A stretch of DNA of 64,000 nt from Phycisphaeraceae bacterium. GTDB lineage: Bacteria > Planctomycetota > Phycisphaerae > Phycisphaerales > Zrk34. Shown here piece after piece: positions 14,859 through 22,233 of this stretch. Both the position numbers and the translations under genes were made by a program. The stretch lies in assembly GCA_028282805.1 (NCBI GenBank), contig JANQHD010000032.1, forward strand, positions 1-64,000, written 5' to 3'. Below the pieces are notes generated by a model. The model worked only from the letters and a program-made list of their open reading frames with translations. It searched no databases and was not told the DNA's origin. Positions within the stretch are counted from its first letter, which is position 1. Each line of letters begins with the position of its first letter.

Positions 14859-16493
14859 TCAACGGATGAAACGCAACTCGCCGAAGTTGGGCACCACGGC
14901 GATCTTCTTCGAGTGGGAGCTGAGCGGTGCGGGGAAGTAGACGAAAAACGCCCGGCCGATCATCAGCTTGCGCGGCACCAGGCCCGGTCGGATGCCGTCG
15001 GGGCCGTGCTCGGGCGTGGTGTGCAGGCACACGCTCGCGCTGGCCGGGCCCCACCGCCGGCTGTCGCTGGAAGCGGGGCTGTTGTCGCCGAGGCAGAAGA
15101 ACTCGTCGCTGTGGATGTCGATCGGCCCGGTGACGGCGGTCCGGCCGTTGTGCGTGTAGTACAGGTCGCGATCGAGGTTCACGTGGCTCAGCGTCATCGC
15201 CGCGCCGCTCGCGCTGACCGACACCCGCGCCTCGGTTTCGGGTTCGCGGCGGTCGAGCAGGCCTTCGTAGCTCAAGGCCAGCGGGCCGTCGGCCGCCTGC
15301 GCCGCGGCGACCGTGTCGTACAGCGGGATCGTGTACCGGCCGACCGGCTCGCCGTCGACAAACAACGACACCGTGTGGTCGACGTGCCACAACACCACGC
15401 GCGTGGTCCGCCCGGGCTTCAGCGGCGTCGCGCGGGTGGTGAACCGGCCAACGCTGTGCCACTGCTCGGCGCCGGCGGGCCTGACCTGGATCCAGGGCGC
15501 CCCGTCGGTCGCGACCCCGCCGCGGAAGTCGCACAGCTCCGTGCCGATGCTCAGCGTGACCGCGCCGCCTTGCGTGACGGGCTTGGCGTCGACGCCGACC
15601 GCGAGGTCTTCGACGTAGTATGGCCCGTCCTCGCGGCGGAACGCGCCGACCAGCGAATCGTTGTACGCGCAGTAATCCTTTGCGGTCCGGTCGTCGAACC
15701 GGAAGCTCAACACGCCCGGCGCACCGCCCGCCGGTTCGTACTTGAACAACCGCCCCCCACGCTCGACCGTCATCGGCCCGGCGGGCTTCCACGGGCTTGT
15801 CCAGCTATTGCTGTTCCGCGGCACGTACTGGCTGTGGTACACCGGCTGCCAGACCACGCGCTGGATGTGGTCCGGCTTGGCTTGCACCGCCCAACGGCCC
15901 GTCGGCTCGTGCGTCTTGGGGTCCGCCGCCCGGCTGTAGATGTTGCCGCGCACGATGCGCAGCTGCTCGTTGGGCAGGCCCACCAGCCGCTTGATGAAGT
16001 TGTCTTGCGGGTTGGTCGGGTCCTTGAACACCACCACGTCCCACCGCCGCGGCTCGCTGATCGCGTAGACGTACTTGAGCACCAGGATGCGGTCGCCCGC
16101 CTCGGTGCGCTGGACCGGCTCGTTCCATGGCAGGTTGGTCATGGGCGAACGGAACCTCAGCGGCCCGGTGTCGCGGACCTTTTGCCCGTCCTTGTTGTAC
16201 AGCTTGGCCTTGCCCTGGATGAGGTGCGGCTCGGCCCGGCCGCCGACGGTGCCGAACTTGTCGCGCGTGTCGGTCTTGTAGCGGTAGCCCGAGGTTTGGT
16301 CGACGACCGACAGGTGCTTGCCCAGCAGCGTGGGGGCCATGGAACCGGTGGGGATCACGAACGCCTCGACCACGAACGCCCGGAACACGAACGCGAGGAT
16401 GAACGCGATCACGATCGACTCGAACGTCTCCTTGATGGAGCTGTCGAGCGCGGGCTCGTCTTTCTTCTCTGGCTTGCCGGTGGGGTCTGTCAT
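14859..16493 (-). CDS. lepB: Signal peptidase I with large inserted domain
   Basis: A 544-residue signal peptidase I. One membrane segment (residues 25-48) is followed by the catalytic serine S51 in PTGSMAP. GDRILVLKY near residue 133 and the general-base lysine K168 in DNFIKRLVGLP follow, and the last box, GDNSPASSDSRRWG, lies near residue 470. Ordinary enzymes are 200-330 residues; the excess is an insert between about residues 190 and 465. The insert reads like a beta-sandwich with a LamG-type stretch, TTRVVLWHVDHTVSLFVDGE. The enzyme cleaves signal peptides on the outer face of the inner membrane. The ATG at 16493 is chosen because it gives the usual short cytoplasmic lead. Confidence 0.92.
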   Translation of the reverse strand: MTDPTGKPEKKDEPALDSSIKETFESIVIAFILAFVFRAFVVEAFVIPTGSMAPTLLGKHLSVVDQTSGYRYKTDTRDKFGTVGGRAEPHLIQGKAKLYNKDGQKVRDTGPLRFRSPMTNLPWNEPVQRTEAGDRILVLKYVYAISEPRRWDVVVFKDPTNPQDNFIKRLVGLPNEQLRIVRGNIYSRAADPKTHEPTGRWAVQAKPDHIQRVVWQPVYHSQYVPRNSNSWTSPWKPAGPMTVERGGRLFKYEPAGGAPGVLSFRFDDRTAKDYCAYNDSLVGAFRREDGPYYVEDLAVGVDAKPVTQGGAVTLSIGTELCDFRGGVATDGAPWIQVRPAGAEQWHSVGRFTTRATPLKPGRTTRVVLWHVDHTVSLFVDGEPVGRYTIPLYDTVAAAQAADGPLALSYEGLLDRREPETEARVSVSASGAAMTLSHVNLDRDLYYTHNGRTAVTGPIDIHSDEFFCLGDNSPASSDSRRWGPASASVCLHTTPEHGPDGIRPGLVPRKLMIGRAFFVYFPAPLSSHSKKIAVVPNFGELRFIR

Positions 16494-16587
16494 GTGCTGC
16501 TCGTACGCCCGGGGTGATCCGTCGGTCCTTCCAAGCTGGCCATTGTATCGGCAATCGGCGAGGATGTTCGGCAGGAGGCACCGGCCC

Positions 16588-17262
16588 ATGGCCGCCTGGC
16601 GCGACGCGACCCTCTTGCTCGACGAAACACGCTTCGGCCACGCCGCCGAGCGGATGGTCGCCGAGCAGCTGGCCGCACGCGGCATCGGCCACGCCGCCGT
16701 GCTCGCCCAGATGCGCGCCGCCCCGCGCCACCGCTTCGTCGACCCGCCCCTCATCGCCCGCGCCTACGAAGACTGCGCCCTGCCCACCATGCACGGCCAG
16801 ACCATCAGCCAGCCCTACATCGTCGCCCTCATGACCGAGATGCTCGACACCCAACCCCACCACCGCGTGCTCGAGGTCGGCACGGGCAGCGGGTACCAGA
16901 CGCTCATCTGCGCCCGCCTGGCGGCGCGCGTCGTCACCGTCGAGCGCGACGCCGACCTCGCCCGCCGCGCCCGCCGACAGCTCGACGAACTGCAAGTCAC
17001 CAACGCCACCTGCCGGGTCGGCGACGGCTCGCTGGGCTGGCCCGACGAGGCGCCCTACGACCGCATCCTTGTCACCGCCGCCGCGCCCGACGTGCCGGCG
17101 GCGCTGTGCGACCAGTTGGCCGACGAAGGCAAGCTCGTCGTGCCCGTCGGCGGCGTCGGTGAACAATTGCTCGTCACCGTCACCCGCCGCGGCGACCGCC
17201 TCGGCCGCACCCCCGGCCTGCCCGTGCGCTTCGTGCCGCTGGTGGGCGAGCAGGGCTTTTAA
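16588..17262 (+). CDS. pcm: Protein-L-isoaspartate O-methyltransferase
   Basis: A 224-residue SAM-dependent enzyme that repairs isoaspartyl residues in aged proteins. Motifs in order: RHRFVDPPLIARAYEDCALP, the specific GQTISQPYIVALMTEML, motif I VLEVGTGSGYQTLICARL, then VGDGSLGWPDEAPYDRILVT and LADEGKLVVPVG. AGGAGG lies before the ATG at 16588; an in-frame ATG at 16564 is possible but lacks a site. Divergent from lepB with 94 bases between. Length is usual for the family. Confidence 0.93.
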   Translation: MAAWRDATLLLDETRFGHAAERMVAEQLAARGIGHAAVLAQMRAAPRHRFVDPPLIARAYEDCALPTMHGQTISQPYIVALMTEMLDTQPHHRVLEVGTGSGYQTLICARLAARVVTVERDADLARRARRQLDELQVTNATCRVGDGSLGWPDEAPYDRILVTAAAPDVPAALCDQLADEGKLVVPVGGVGEQLLVTVTRRGDRLGRTPGLPVRFVPLVGEQGF

Positions 17263-17263
17263 C

Positions 17264-17300
17264 GCATTGCTGATCTGAAAACATCAGCGATCAGCAATCA
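17264..17300. terminator. Hairpin between converging pcm and thioesterase genes
   Basis: ATTGCTGATC and GATCAGCAAT form a perfect ten-base stem just after the pcm stop; the last bases reach the thioesterase stop codon. A further ATCAGCAATC follows as a direct repeat. No T-run is present, so termination is only a suggestion. Confidence 0.45.
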
Positions 17301-17726
17301 GACATCAGCAATCCACTTGGCGGGATCAAACGTCGCGCGTACTTCCGGGGGGATGCGCCTCGGCCGTTCGGTCTCGGCATCGACGTACGCCCACACCGTC
17401 AACCCCTCGGCGATCGGCGCGCCGTCGTCGCGCTCAAGCACGTAACGCCGCTCGGCCGTGACCTTCTTCAAACCGCTCGGCCAGGTGAACAGCTTCAGCC
17501 GATCGCCGGCCTTGGCCGAGTTGTGGTAGTCGATCTCGTGGCGGCGCACGACGAACCACGCGCCCAGCCGGTGGTACGCCTCGACGTCGTACCCCAGCGC
17601 CTCGCTGTGCTTGAACGCCGCCCGGCTGAACCACTTGACGATCGTCACGTTTGACACGTGCTTCAGCGCATCGATGTCGTCGGCCCCGACCGTGAGTTCC
17701 AACACAAACGCATTGCCCGGCACCAT
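17298..17726 (-). CDS. Acyl-CoA thioesterase, hotdog fold (YbgC/FadM-like)
   Basis: A 142-residue single hotdog domain. The signature DDIDALKHVSNVTIVKWF near residue 14 holds the catalytic aspartate and the H-x-N pair of 4HBT-type thioesterases (normally D-x-x-x-H-x-N), and HEIDYHNSAKAGDRLKL supplies the later strand. It probably hydrolyses acyl-CoA thioesters in the cytoplasm; the acyl chain is unknown. ACAGGAG lies before the ATG at 17726. The gene follows the DUF971 gene on the same strand with a REP-B copy between, so the two may be co-transcribed. Confidence 0.85.
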   Translation of the reverse strand: MVPGNAFVLELTVGADDIDALKHVSNVTIVKWFSRAAFKHSEALGYDVEAYHRLGAWFVVRRHEIDYHNSAKAGDRLKLFTWPSGLKKVTAERRYVLERDDGAPIAEGLTVWAYVDAETERPRRIPPEVRATFDPAKWIADV

Positions 17727-17741
17727 TGCACACGCTCCTGT

Positions 17742-17780
17742 CAAGCACCGGGGCGAGCGGAGCGAGCCCCGGTGGTCCCC
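17742..17780 (-). repeat. REP-B single copy
   Basis: Begins with the CAAG tail, then stem CACCGGGGC/GCCCCGGTG enclosing the loop GAGCGGAGCGA, and ends GGTCCCC. It lies between the DUF971 and thioesterase genes, so it would be in their transcript. Confidence 0.85.
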
Positions 17781-17793
17781 ACCCCCTCACACC

Positions 17794-18162
17794 TCAAACC
17801 CGGTACGGCCCCGCCCGATCCTCCGGTTGTTGCCCCTCTTGTTGTTCCGGGTCGATCTCCCGCAAATACTGCCACGAGTAGATGCCCGTGTTGTGCCCGT
17901 CGGAGAACGTGATCTTGATCGCGTAGTTGCCCAGCAGCTCCGCGTCGACCGCCGTCAGCGGCCCTTCGTGGTCGGTGAACTTGCTCGGCAGCACCGTCAG
18001 CGGGTTGCGCTGCTGCAGCTCGCGCAGCTCGCGCATGTCCGCCGACGGGCTGAGCTTGCGCAGGTAACCGATCGGGTACACGCTCACCCGCCCGTCTTCC
18101 CACGTGATGGTCAGGGCGGCGTCTTTCTTCAAATCCAGGTGCTTGGGGCGTGGCGGGTTCAT
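17794..18162 (-). CDS. DUF971 (GBBH-like N-terminal domain) protein
   Basis: A 122-residue protein built of the small DUF971 beta domain also found at the start of gamma-butyrobetaine hydroxylase. Features are the strand LTITWEDGRVSVYPIGYLR, then AELLGNYAIKITFSDGHNTGIY with SWQYLRE, which is the family's closing signature. Stand-alone members occur beside iron-sulfur cluster genes in several bacteria, but no such gene is here. The ATG at 18162 gives the usual lead; an in-frame ATG twelve bases earlier is also possible. It is divergent from the kinase-like gene. Confidence 0.85.
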   Translation of the reverse strand: MNPPRPKHLDLKKDAALTITWEDGRVSVYPIGYLRKLSPSADMRELRELQQRNPLTVLPSKFTDHEGPLTAVDAELLGNYAIKITFSDGHNTGIYSWQYLREIDPEQQEGQQPEDRAGPYRV

Positions 18163-18214
18163 CGCTGGTATCATAGTGGCGTTGTCGGACATTCGCCCCA
18201 CACGGAGAGCCGCG

Positions 18215-19852
18215 GTGAACGGAAGCACCGGCGAGCGGCGCCAGCTAGGGCGGGGCAGGTCGGCCGTGGTCTACGCCGACCGGGATGAAGCCGGCGATCC
18301 CTGCGCACAGAAAGTTTTCATCGGCGACACGCTGTCCAACGCGATGCTCGCCGTGCTCACCGGCGCGCCCAACCCGTACCGGTGGTGCAAGGACGCGATC
18401 GACACCGCCGTCGCCCGGCGGGCCGTGTTGCAACGCCTGCTGACCTTTTGGTTCGGCGATGCGCTGCGCCTGCCGCGCGGCGCGTCGGCCCGGTGGGACG
18501 AAGCCCACCGTGCGCACGCGATCCGCATGGAAATGATCGACGGCGCCCACGCCGCGCTGATGTTCGCCGGGCGCACCCAGCGCGTGCAGCAGCTCGCCGA
18601 ACTGACCCGCCGCGTCATGCGCCCGCTGCAACGCAAGCTCATCGACTCGGGCTTCGACGGCATGGTGTGGCAGGCCGGCCTCGGCAACCCCGTGGCGGCG
18701 GGTAACTTCATGCGCCACCGCGACGGGCGGTGGGTGTGGATCGACTGCGAGTCGGGCATCCCCGCGATCCTGCCGTTGAACGTGTTGCGCCTGTTGACGT
18801 TCTACCTGCCCCGCAGCTTCCGCCACCGCCGGCTGCTGTTCGACGACGTCGACTGCGACAAGCTGCGCGTCTACCTCGCCGAGCACGACTCGGCGTTGCG
18901 CGGATCGCTCGGCGAACACGAAGTCATCGCGCTGTGGCGCGACGTCGATCAGCTCGAACGCGCCCAAACCGGTTGGAAGTCGTTGTCGCGCCTCGAGCGC
19001 AGCGTCGGTTACTTCCACGCGACCGGCAAGCTCACCGACGAACAGGCCGCCCGCGCCAAAGCCCACCCGCTGCGGTGGTACGCCCGGCTGTTCGGTTACA
19101 GCGCCCGCAAGCTCGTCGTTTCCGGTTCACGCCGCGCTTACCGGCTGGTGCAGAAGATCGCCGGGCTCAACTGGGGCCTGCTGGCCATGAACCTGCTGCG
19201 CTTCATGACCAGCCAGCACCACCGCGACCTGGTGGCGCACCGCTTCGTGCGCCGGCGCATCGTCGCGTGGCACCGGCGCAGGTTCATCAGCTCCGCCGAG
19301 GCCCGCGGCCTGCGCAAGCAGCTCGACGCCGACCCGTCCGGCAGCTATATCAGCGACTTCGGCGTGCACCTGGCGGTCAAGCCCTTCGTCAAGCTCGTGC
19401 AGTGGTGGCTGCTGCCCATGCTGTTTTTAACCGGCGTGATCGGCCCGCTGACGCTCGGGCTGGGCATCGTGCTCGGCGGCATGGTCGTCCGTACGGCCTA
19501 CACGCTGCTGCGCATCGCGCAGGCGTTTGCGCTGCGCCGCCCGCGCCCGTGGTTGGCGCTGGCGGTGGGCCTGTTGCCCGTGATCGGCAACGCCGCGTTC
19601 CCCGCGCAGCTGGCGTGGTCGTCGAGCGGGCGCAGCGGTCGGCTGGCGCGGTTCGTGTTGTTCGACCTGTTTGCGCAGTTCGGCCGATCGATCCCCGTCT
19701 GGGGCGGTCGCGACACGCTGACCGAGCACTGGTTCAACCGTTTGCCGTTGCGCCTGACGTGGCTGCGCCGCCTGCGCGCGCGACGGGTCGCCCCCGCAGC
19801 CCCCGGAACTCCCGGAACCCCCGGGCTTCGCTCCGCTCAACCCGGGGCTTGA
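18215..19852 (+). CDS. Kinase-like membrane protein, C-terminus encoded by a REP
   Basis: A 545-residue protein from a GTG with GGAGAG before it. The N-terminal 250 residues look like a protein-kinase-like fold: glycine-loop LGRGRSAVVYADRD, a candidate lysine in CAQKVFIGD, and a catalytic-loop-like GNFMRHRDGRWVWIDCESG near residue 165. Such folds phosphorylate lipopolysaccharide sugars or small molecules, and here the fold may be degenerate. From about residue 390 there are two or three hydrophobic segments, including PMLFLTGVIGPLTLGLGIVL. The last residues (PGTPGTPGLRSAQPGA) and the stop codon come from a REP-B element, so the original stop was probably lost. Family not named. Confidence 0.7.
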   Translation: MNGSTGERRQLGRGRSAVVYADRDEAGDPCAQKVFIGDTLSNAMLAVLTGAPNPYRWCKDAIDTAVARRAVLQRLLTFWFGDALRLPRGASARWDEAHRAHAIRMEMIDGAHAALMFAGRTQRVQQLAELTRRVMRPLQRKLIDSGFDGMVWQAGLGNPVAAGNFMRHRDGRWVWIDCESGIPAILPLNVLRLLTFYLPRSFRHRRLLFDDVDCDKLRVYLAEHDSALRGSLGEHEVIALWRDVDQLERAQTGWKSLSRLERSVGYFHATGKLTDEQAARAKAHPLRWYARLFGYSARKLVVSGSRRAYRLVQKIAGLNWGLLAMNLLRFMTSQHHRDLVAHRFVRRRIVAWHRRRFISSAEARGLRKQLDADPSGSYISDFGVHLAVKPFVKLVQWWLLPMLFLTGVIGPLTLGLGIVLGGMVVRTAYTLLRIAQAFALRRPRPWLALAVGLLPVIGNAAFPAQLAWSSSGRSGRLARFVLFDLFAQFGRSIPVWGGRDTLTEHWFNRLPLRLTWLRRLRARRVAPAAPGTPGTPGLRSAQPGA

Positions 19853-19853
19853 G
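19817..19853 (+). repeat. REP-B inverted pair, left half (5' of RAYT2)
   Basis: Sequence from CCCCCGGGCTTCGCTCC to CCCGGGGCTTGA: stem, TTCGCT..GCTC loop, CTTG tail. With the following unit at 19862 it forms a tail-to-tail pair (CTTG...CAAG), the arrangement known as a REPIN or BIME. Confidence 0.87.
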
Positions 19854-19861
19854 CGCCCCCC

Positions 19862-19898
19862 AAGCACCGGGGCGAGCGCCGCGAGCCCCGGTGGTCCC
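19862..19898 (-). repeat. REP-B inverted pair, right half (5' of RAYT2)
   Basis: Begins with the CAAG tail, stem CACCGGGGC/GCCCCGGTG, loop GAGCGCCGCGA, and ends GGTCC. It lies about 20 bases before the RAYT2 start codon. Confidence 0.87.
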
Positions 19899-19917
19899 CC
19901 TGTGTTAAACTCTTCTC

Positions 19918-20457
19918 ATGCCAACTCCGGGTCAACTCTGGCGCCACGTCGTGCTCGGCACGCTCAACAGCTGGCTGCCCGGCGACCCGCGCGGCTGGCG
20001 CAGCCGGGGCCACCGCAAACACTCGTCCGGTGATTACAAGCGCCGGCCCCCCGAAGGCGAGCACGACGATATTCACCGAAACTCGAAGCGCATCAGCGGT
20101 AAGCCGATCGTGATCCCGCGCCCGTGCCGACCGGTGATCGGCACGAAGTTCATCGATAAGCTCGCCCAATACGAGCAACAGTTGTTGTGTGTTTCGGTCG
20201 GCGGCATGCACGTGCACCTGCTGGTTGAATTACCCGCCGATCTGCGTGAAACCAAGCGCATCATCGGCCAGTGCAAGTCGGCCGCGTCACACGCGGTGCG
20301 CGACCGGTTACCGGGGCGGGTGTGGGGGCGCGACGGTGGGTTCGACCGGGTCAACGATCGCGCGCACCAGCGCAACGTGTACGGGTACATCCTCAAGCAC
20401 GCCGCGGAGGGCGCGTGGGTGTGGTCGTTTCGCGAGGGGGTAATCACGCCGTGGTGA
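19918..20457 (+). CDS. REP-associated tyrosine transposase (RAYT2)
   Basis: A 179-residue RAYT. Motifs: SWLPGDPRGWRSRGHR near the start (shared with RAYT3), the HUH pair H98-V-H100 in GGMHVHLLVEL, a basic recognition segment IIGQCKSAASHAVR, and the candidate catalytic Y157 in VYGYILKHA. It is flanked on each side by an inverted REP-B pair in the same order, which is the standard arrangement for a RAYT and its cognate REPINs. No strong Shine-Dalgarno sequence precedes the ATG; AAACTCTTCTC lies there instead. It looks full length and has no in-frame stops. Confidence 0.9.
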   Translation: MPTPGQLWRHVVLGTLNSWLPGDPRGWRSRGHRKHSSGDYKRRPPEGEHDDIHRNSKRISGKPIVIPRPCRPVIGTKFIDKLAQYEQQLLCVSVGGMHVHLLVELPADLRETKRIIGQCKSAASHAVRDRLPGRVWGRDGGFDRVNDRAHQRNVYGYILKHAAEGAWVWSFREGVITPW

Positions 20458-20458
20458 G

Positions 20459-20495
20459 ACCCCCGGGTTTCGCTGTGCTCAACCCGGGGCTTGGG
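20459..20495 (+). repeat. REP-B inverted pair, left half (3' of RAYT2)
   Basis: ACCCCCGGGTTTCGCTG...CAACCCGGGGCTTGGG, starting right after the RAYT2 stop codon. It matches the unit at 19817-19853 in plan and almost in sequence. Confidence 0.87.
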
Positions 20496-20533
20496 CAAGC
20501 ACCGGGGCGAGCGTGAGCGAGCCCCGGTGGTCC
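20496..20533 (-). repeat. REP-B inverted pair, right half (3' of RAYT2)
   Basis: CAAG tail, stem CACCGGGGC/GCCCCGGTG, loop GAGCGTGAGCGA (one base longer than in the other copies), ending GGTCC just before the serC stop codon at 20537. Confidence 0.87.
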
Positions 20534-20536
20534 GGC

Positions 20537-21631
20537 TTACCCGTTCCGTGCGGCGAAGTCGGCCATGAAGCTCGCCAGCGCCTCGGCGCCCTCGAGGGGC
20601 ATCGCGTTGTAGATCGACGCCCGGCAGCCGCCGACGCTGCGGTGGCCCTTGAGGCCGCTCATGCCGTTGTCTAAAGCCTCGGCGATGAACTTCGCTTCCA
20701 GCTCCTCGCTGGGCAGGCGGAAGACGACGTTCATCGGGCTGCGCACCGCTTCGTCGACCGGGCAGCGGTAGTAACCGCCGCTGGCGGCCATCGCGTCGTA
20801 GAGCAGGCCGGAGCGCTTCGCGGCCATCTGCTGCGACCACTGCACGCCGCCCTTTTCCTTCAGCCAATCGAGCACGAGCTTGACCATCCATATCTGGAAG
20901 ACCGGCGGGGTGTTGAGCATGGCGTTCGCCCCGGCGTGCTTCTTGTAGTTGTAGTACAACGGCAGGTCGTCGGGGCATTGTTCGAGGATGTCGTCGCGGA
21001 CGATGACCAGGCCCATGCCCGCCGGGCCGATGTTCTTCTGGGCGCCGGCGTAGATGATGCCGAACTTCTCGATCGGTAGCGGTCGGCTGAGGATGTCGCT
21101 GGACATGTCGCTGACCAACGGCACGTCGACGTCGGGGAAGTCTTGCCACTGGATGCCGCCGATGGTCTCGTTGCTGGTCAGGTGCAGGTACTTCGCGCCG
21201 TCGGTGGTTTGCACGGACGCGGGGTCGGGCAGGGTGGTGAAGCCGGACTCTTCGCCGGACCAGACGACGTGGGTGTTGCCGATGAGCTTGGCGTCGCCGA
21301 TGGCCTTCTTGGCCCACGCGCCGGAGTGGGTGAAGTCGGCCGAGCCGCCGTTGCGGATCAGGTTCATGGGCACCATGGAGAACTGCAGCGTCGCGCCGCC
21401 GCCGAGGAAGAGCACGGCGTAGTTGTCGGGCAGGTCGAGCAGCTCCTTCACCAGCGCGATCGCCTCGTTGTGGACGCCGTCGACGGTCTTCGAGCGGTGC
21501 GACATCTCGATGAGCGACATGCCCTGGCCTTCGTAGTCGGCGAACTGGGCTTGGGCGCGTTCGAGGGCTTCCAGCGGCAGCGTGCACGGGCCGGCGGAGA
21601 AGTTGAAGATGCGGTTGGTGGTGGTCGTCAT
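20537..21631 (-). CDS. serC: Phosphoserine aminotransferase
   Basis: A 364-residue PLP enzyme that converts 3-phosphohydroxypyruvate to phosphoserine in serine (and pyridoxine) synthesis. Marks: RIFNFSAGPCTLPLEAL at the start, MSHRSKTVDGVHNEA, FLGGGATLQFSMVPMNL, IIYAGAQKNIGPAGMG with the Schiff-base lysine, and GHRSVGGCRASIYNAMP near the end. AAGGAA precedes the ATG at 21631; the long in-frame lead before it is rejected. Length is normal for SerC. Confidence 0.96.
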   Translation of the reverse strand: MTTTTNRIFNFSAGPCTLPLEALERAQAQFADYEGQGMSLIEMSHRSKTVDGVHNEAIALVKELLDLPDNYAVLFLGGGATLQFSMVPMNLIRNGGSADFTHSGAWAKKAIGDAKLIGNTHVVWSGEESGFTTLPDPASVQTTDGAKYLHLTSNETIGGIQWQDFPDVDVPLVSDMSSDILSRPLPIEKFGIIYAGAQKNIGPAGMGLVIVRDDILEQCPDDLPLYYNYKKHAGANAMLNTPPVFQIWMVKLVLDWLKEKGGVQWSQQMAAKRSGLLYDAMAASGGYYRCPVDEAVRSPMNVVFRLPSEELEAKFIAEALDNGMSGLKGHRSVGGCRASIYNAMPLEGAEALASFMADFAARNG

Positions 21632-21728
21632 GGCGTGTTCCTTGTGGCGTATACCGGGGGAATCGGGGTGTGGCCCGGCGAGCCGCATAGGATAGCAGGG
21701 GCTCGGGGGGTGAGCCATGGGGGTAAGC

Positions 21729-21765
21729 CCCGGGGGATCCGGACCTGCGCTTCGGTCCGGCTTGG
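21729..21765 (+). repeat. Possible divergent REP-B hairpin upstream of serC
   Basis: ATCCGGACC and GGTCCGG pair around the loop TGCGCTTC, followed by CTTGGG. The tail and size match REP-B but the loop does not keep GAGC...GCGA, so it is either a decayed copy or an unrelated hairpin in the serC leader. Confidence 0.4.
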
Positions 21766-21780
21766 GTACTGGTGTCATAG

Positions 21781-22209
21781 TTAATGTTGAGATTGCTCGA
21801 GGAAATACGGCTGTTTTGATGCGGAAACATACGTCACCATCACGACTTTCCCATCAAAGCCGTCGACCATGACGGTGATTTGATCAGGTTCGTAAGTGGC
21901 ATTGGCGTCGATAAAGGTTCGCCACCAGCGCCAATCGGTAATGGGGAAATCCTCTCGTTTATATTGAAGAAAAGCTACAGAGAAGCCCGCTGGGGTTTTA
22001 TCTTGCCCCACGATTTTGTTTACTTGCTCAACTGTCATCCCCAAGGTGATCTTCTTGGCGGCCCCTCGAAATCGGCGTGCTTGATAGATGTCGTGAATGA
22101 GCAGGCAAATAGGGATGGCGATTAGCAGGGCTAATACGAATGCGCGACTGTGTCGATTGACCTTCGGCGTATCGCTTTCTTGTGTAGTTAAGCCCATCGA
22201 GTTTTTCAT
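21781..22209 (-). CDS. Small membrane-anchored protein, BamE/SmpA-like motif
   Basis: A 142-residue protein with one membrane segment (about residues 22-40, AFVLALLIAIPICLLI) and an exported domain. ITLGMTVEQVNKIVGQ near residue 55 resembles the loop-helix start of BamE/SmpA-type small domains. The rest, ending with VMVTYVSASKQP, is beta-rich, and the fold is a suggestion only. Base composition is clearly more AT-rich than the flanking serC and pyrF genes, which hints at transfer. It lies 24 bases upstream of, and on the same strand as, the pyrF stop. Confidence 0.65.
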   Translation of the reverse strand: MKNSMGLTTQESDTPKVNRHSRAFVLALLIAIPICLLIHDIYQARRFRGAAKKITLGMTVEQVNKIVGQDKTPAGFSVAFLQYKREDFPITDWRWWRTFIDANATYEPDQITVMVDGFDGKVVMVTYVSASKQPYFLEQSQH

Positions 22210-22233
22210 GCCTGTTGAAGCTCTGTCTGAACG

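Noticed and set aside
14773-14940. A short plus-strand gene between nuoH and lepB
   Set aside because: It runs into the antisense of lepB without a recognisable protein and has no ribosome-binding site.
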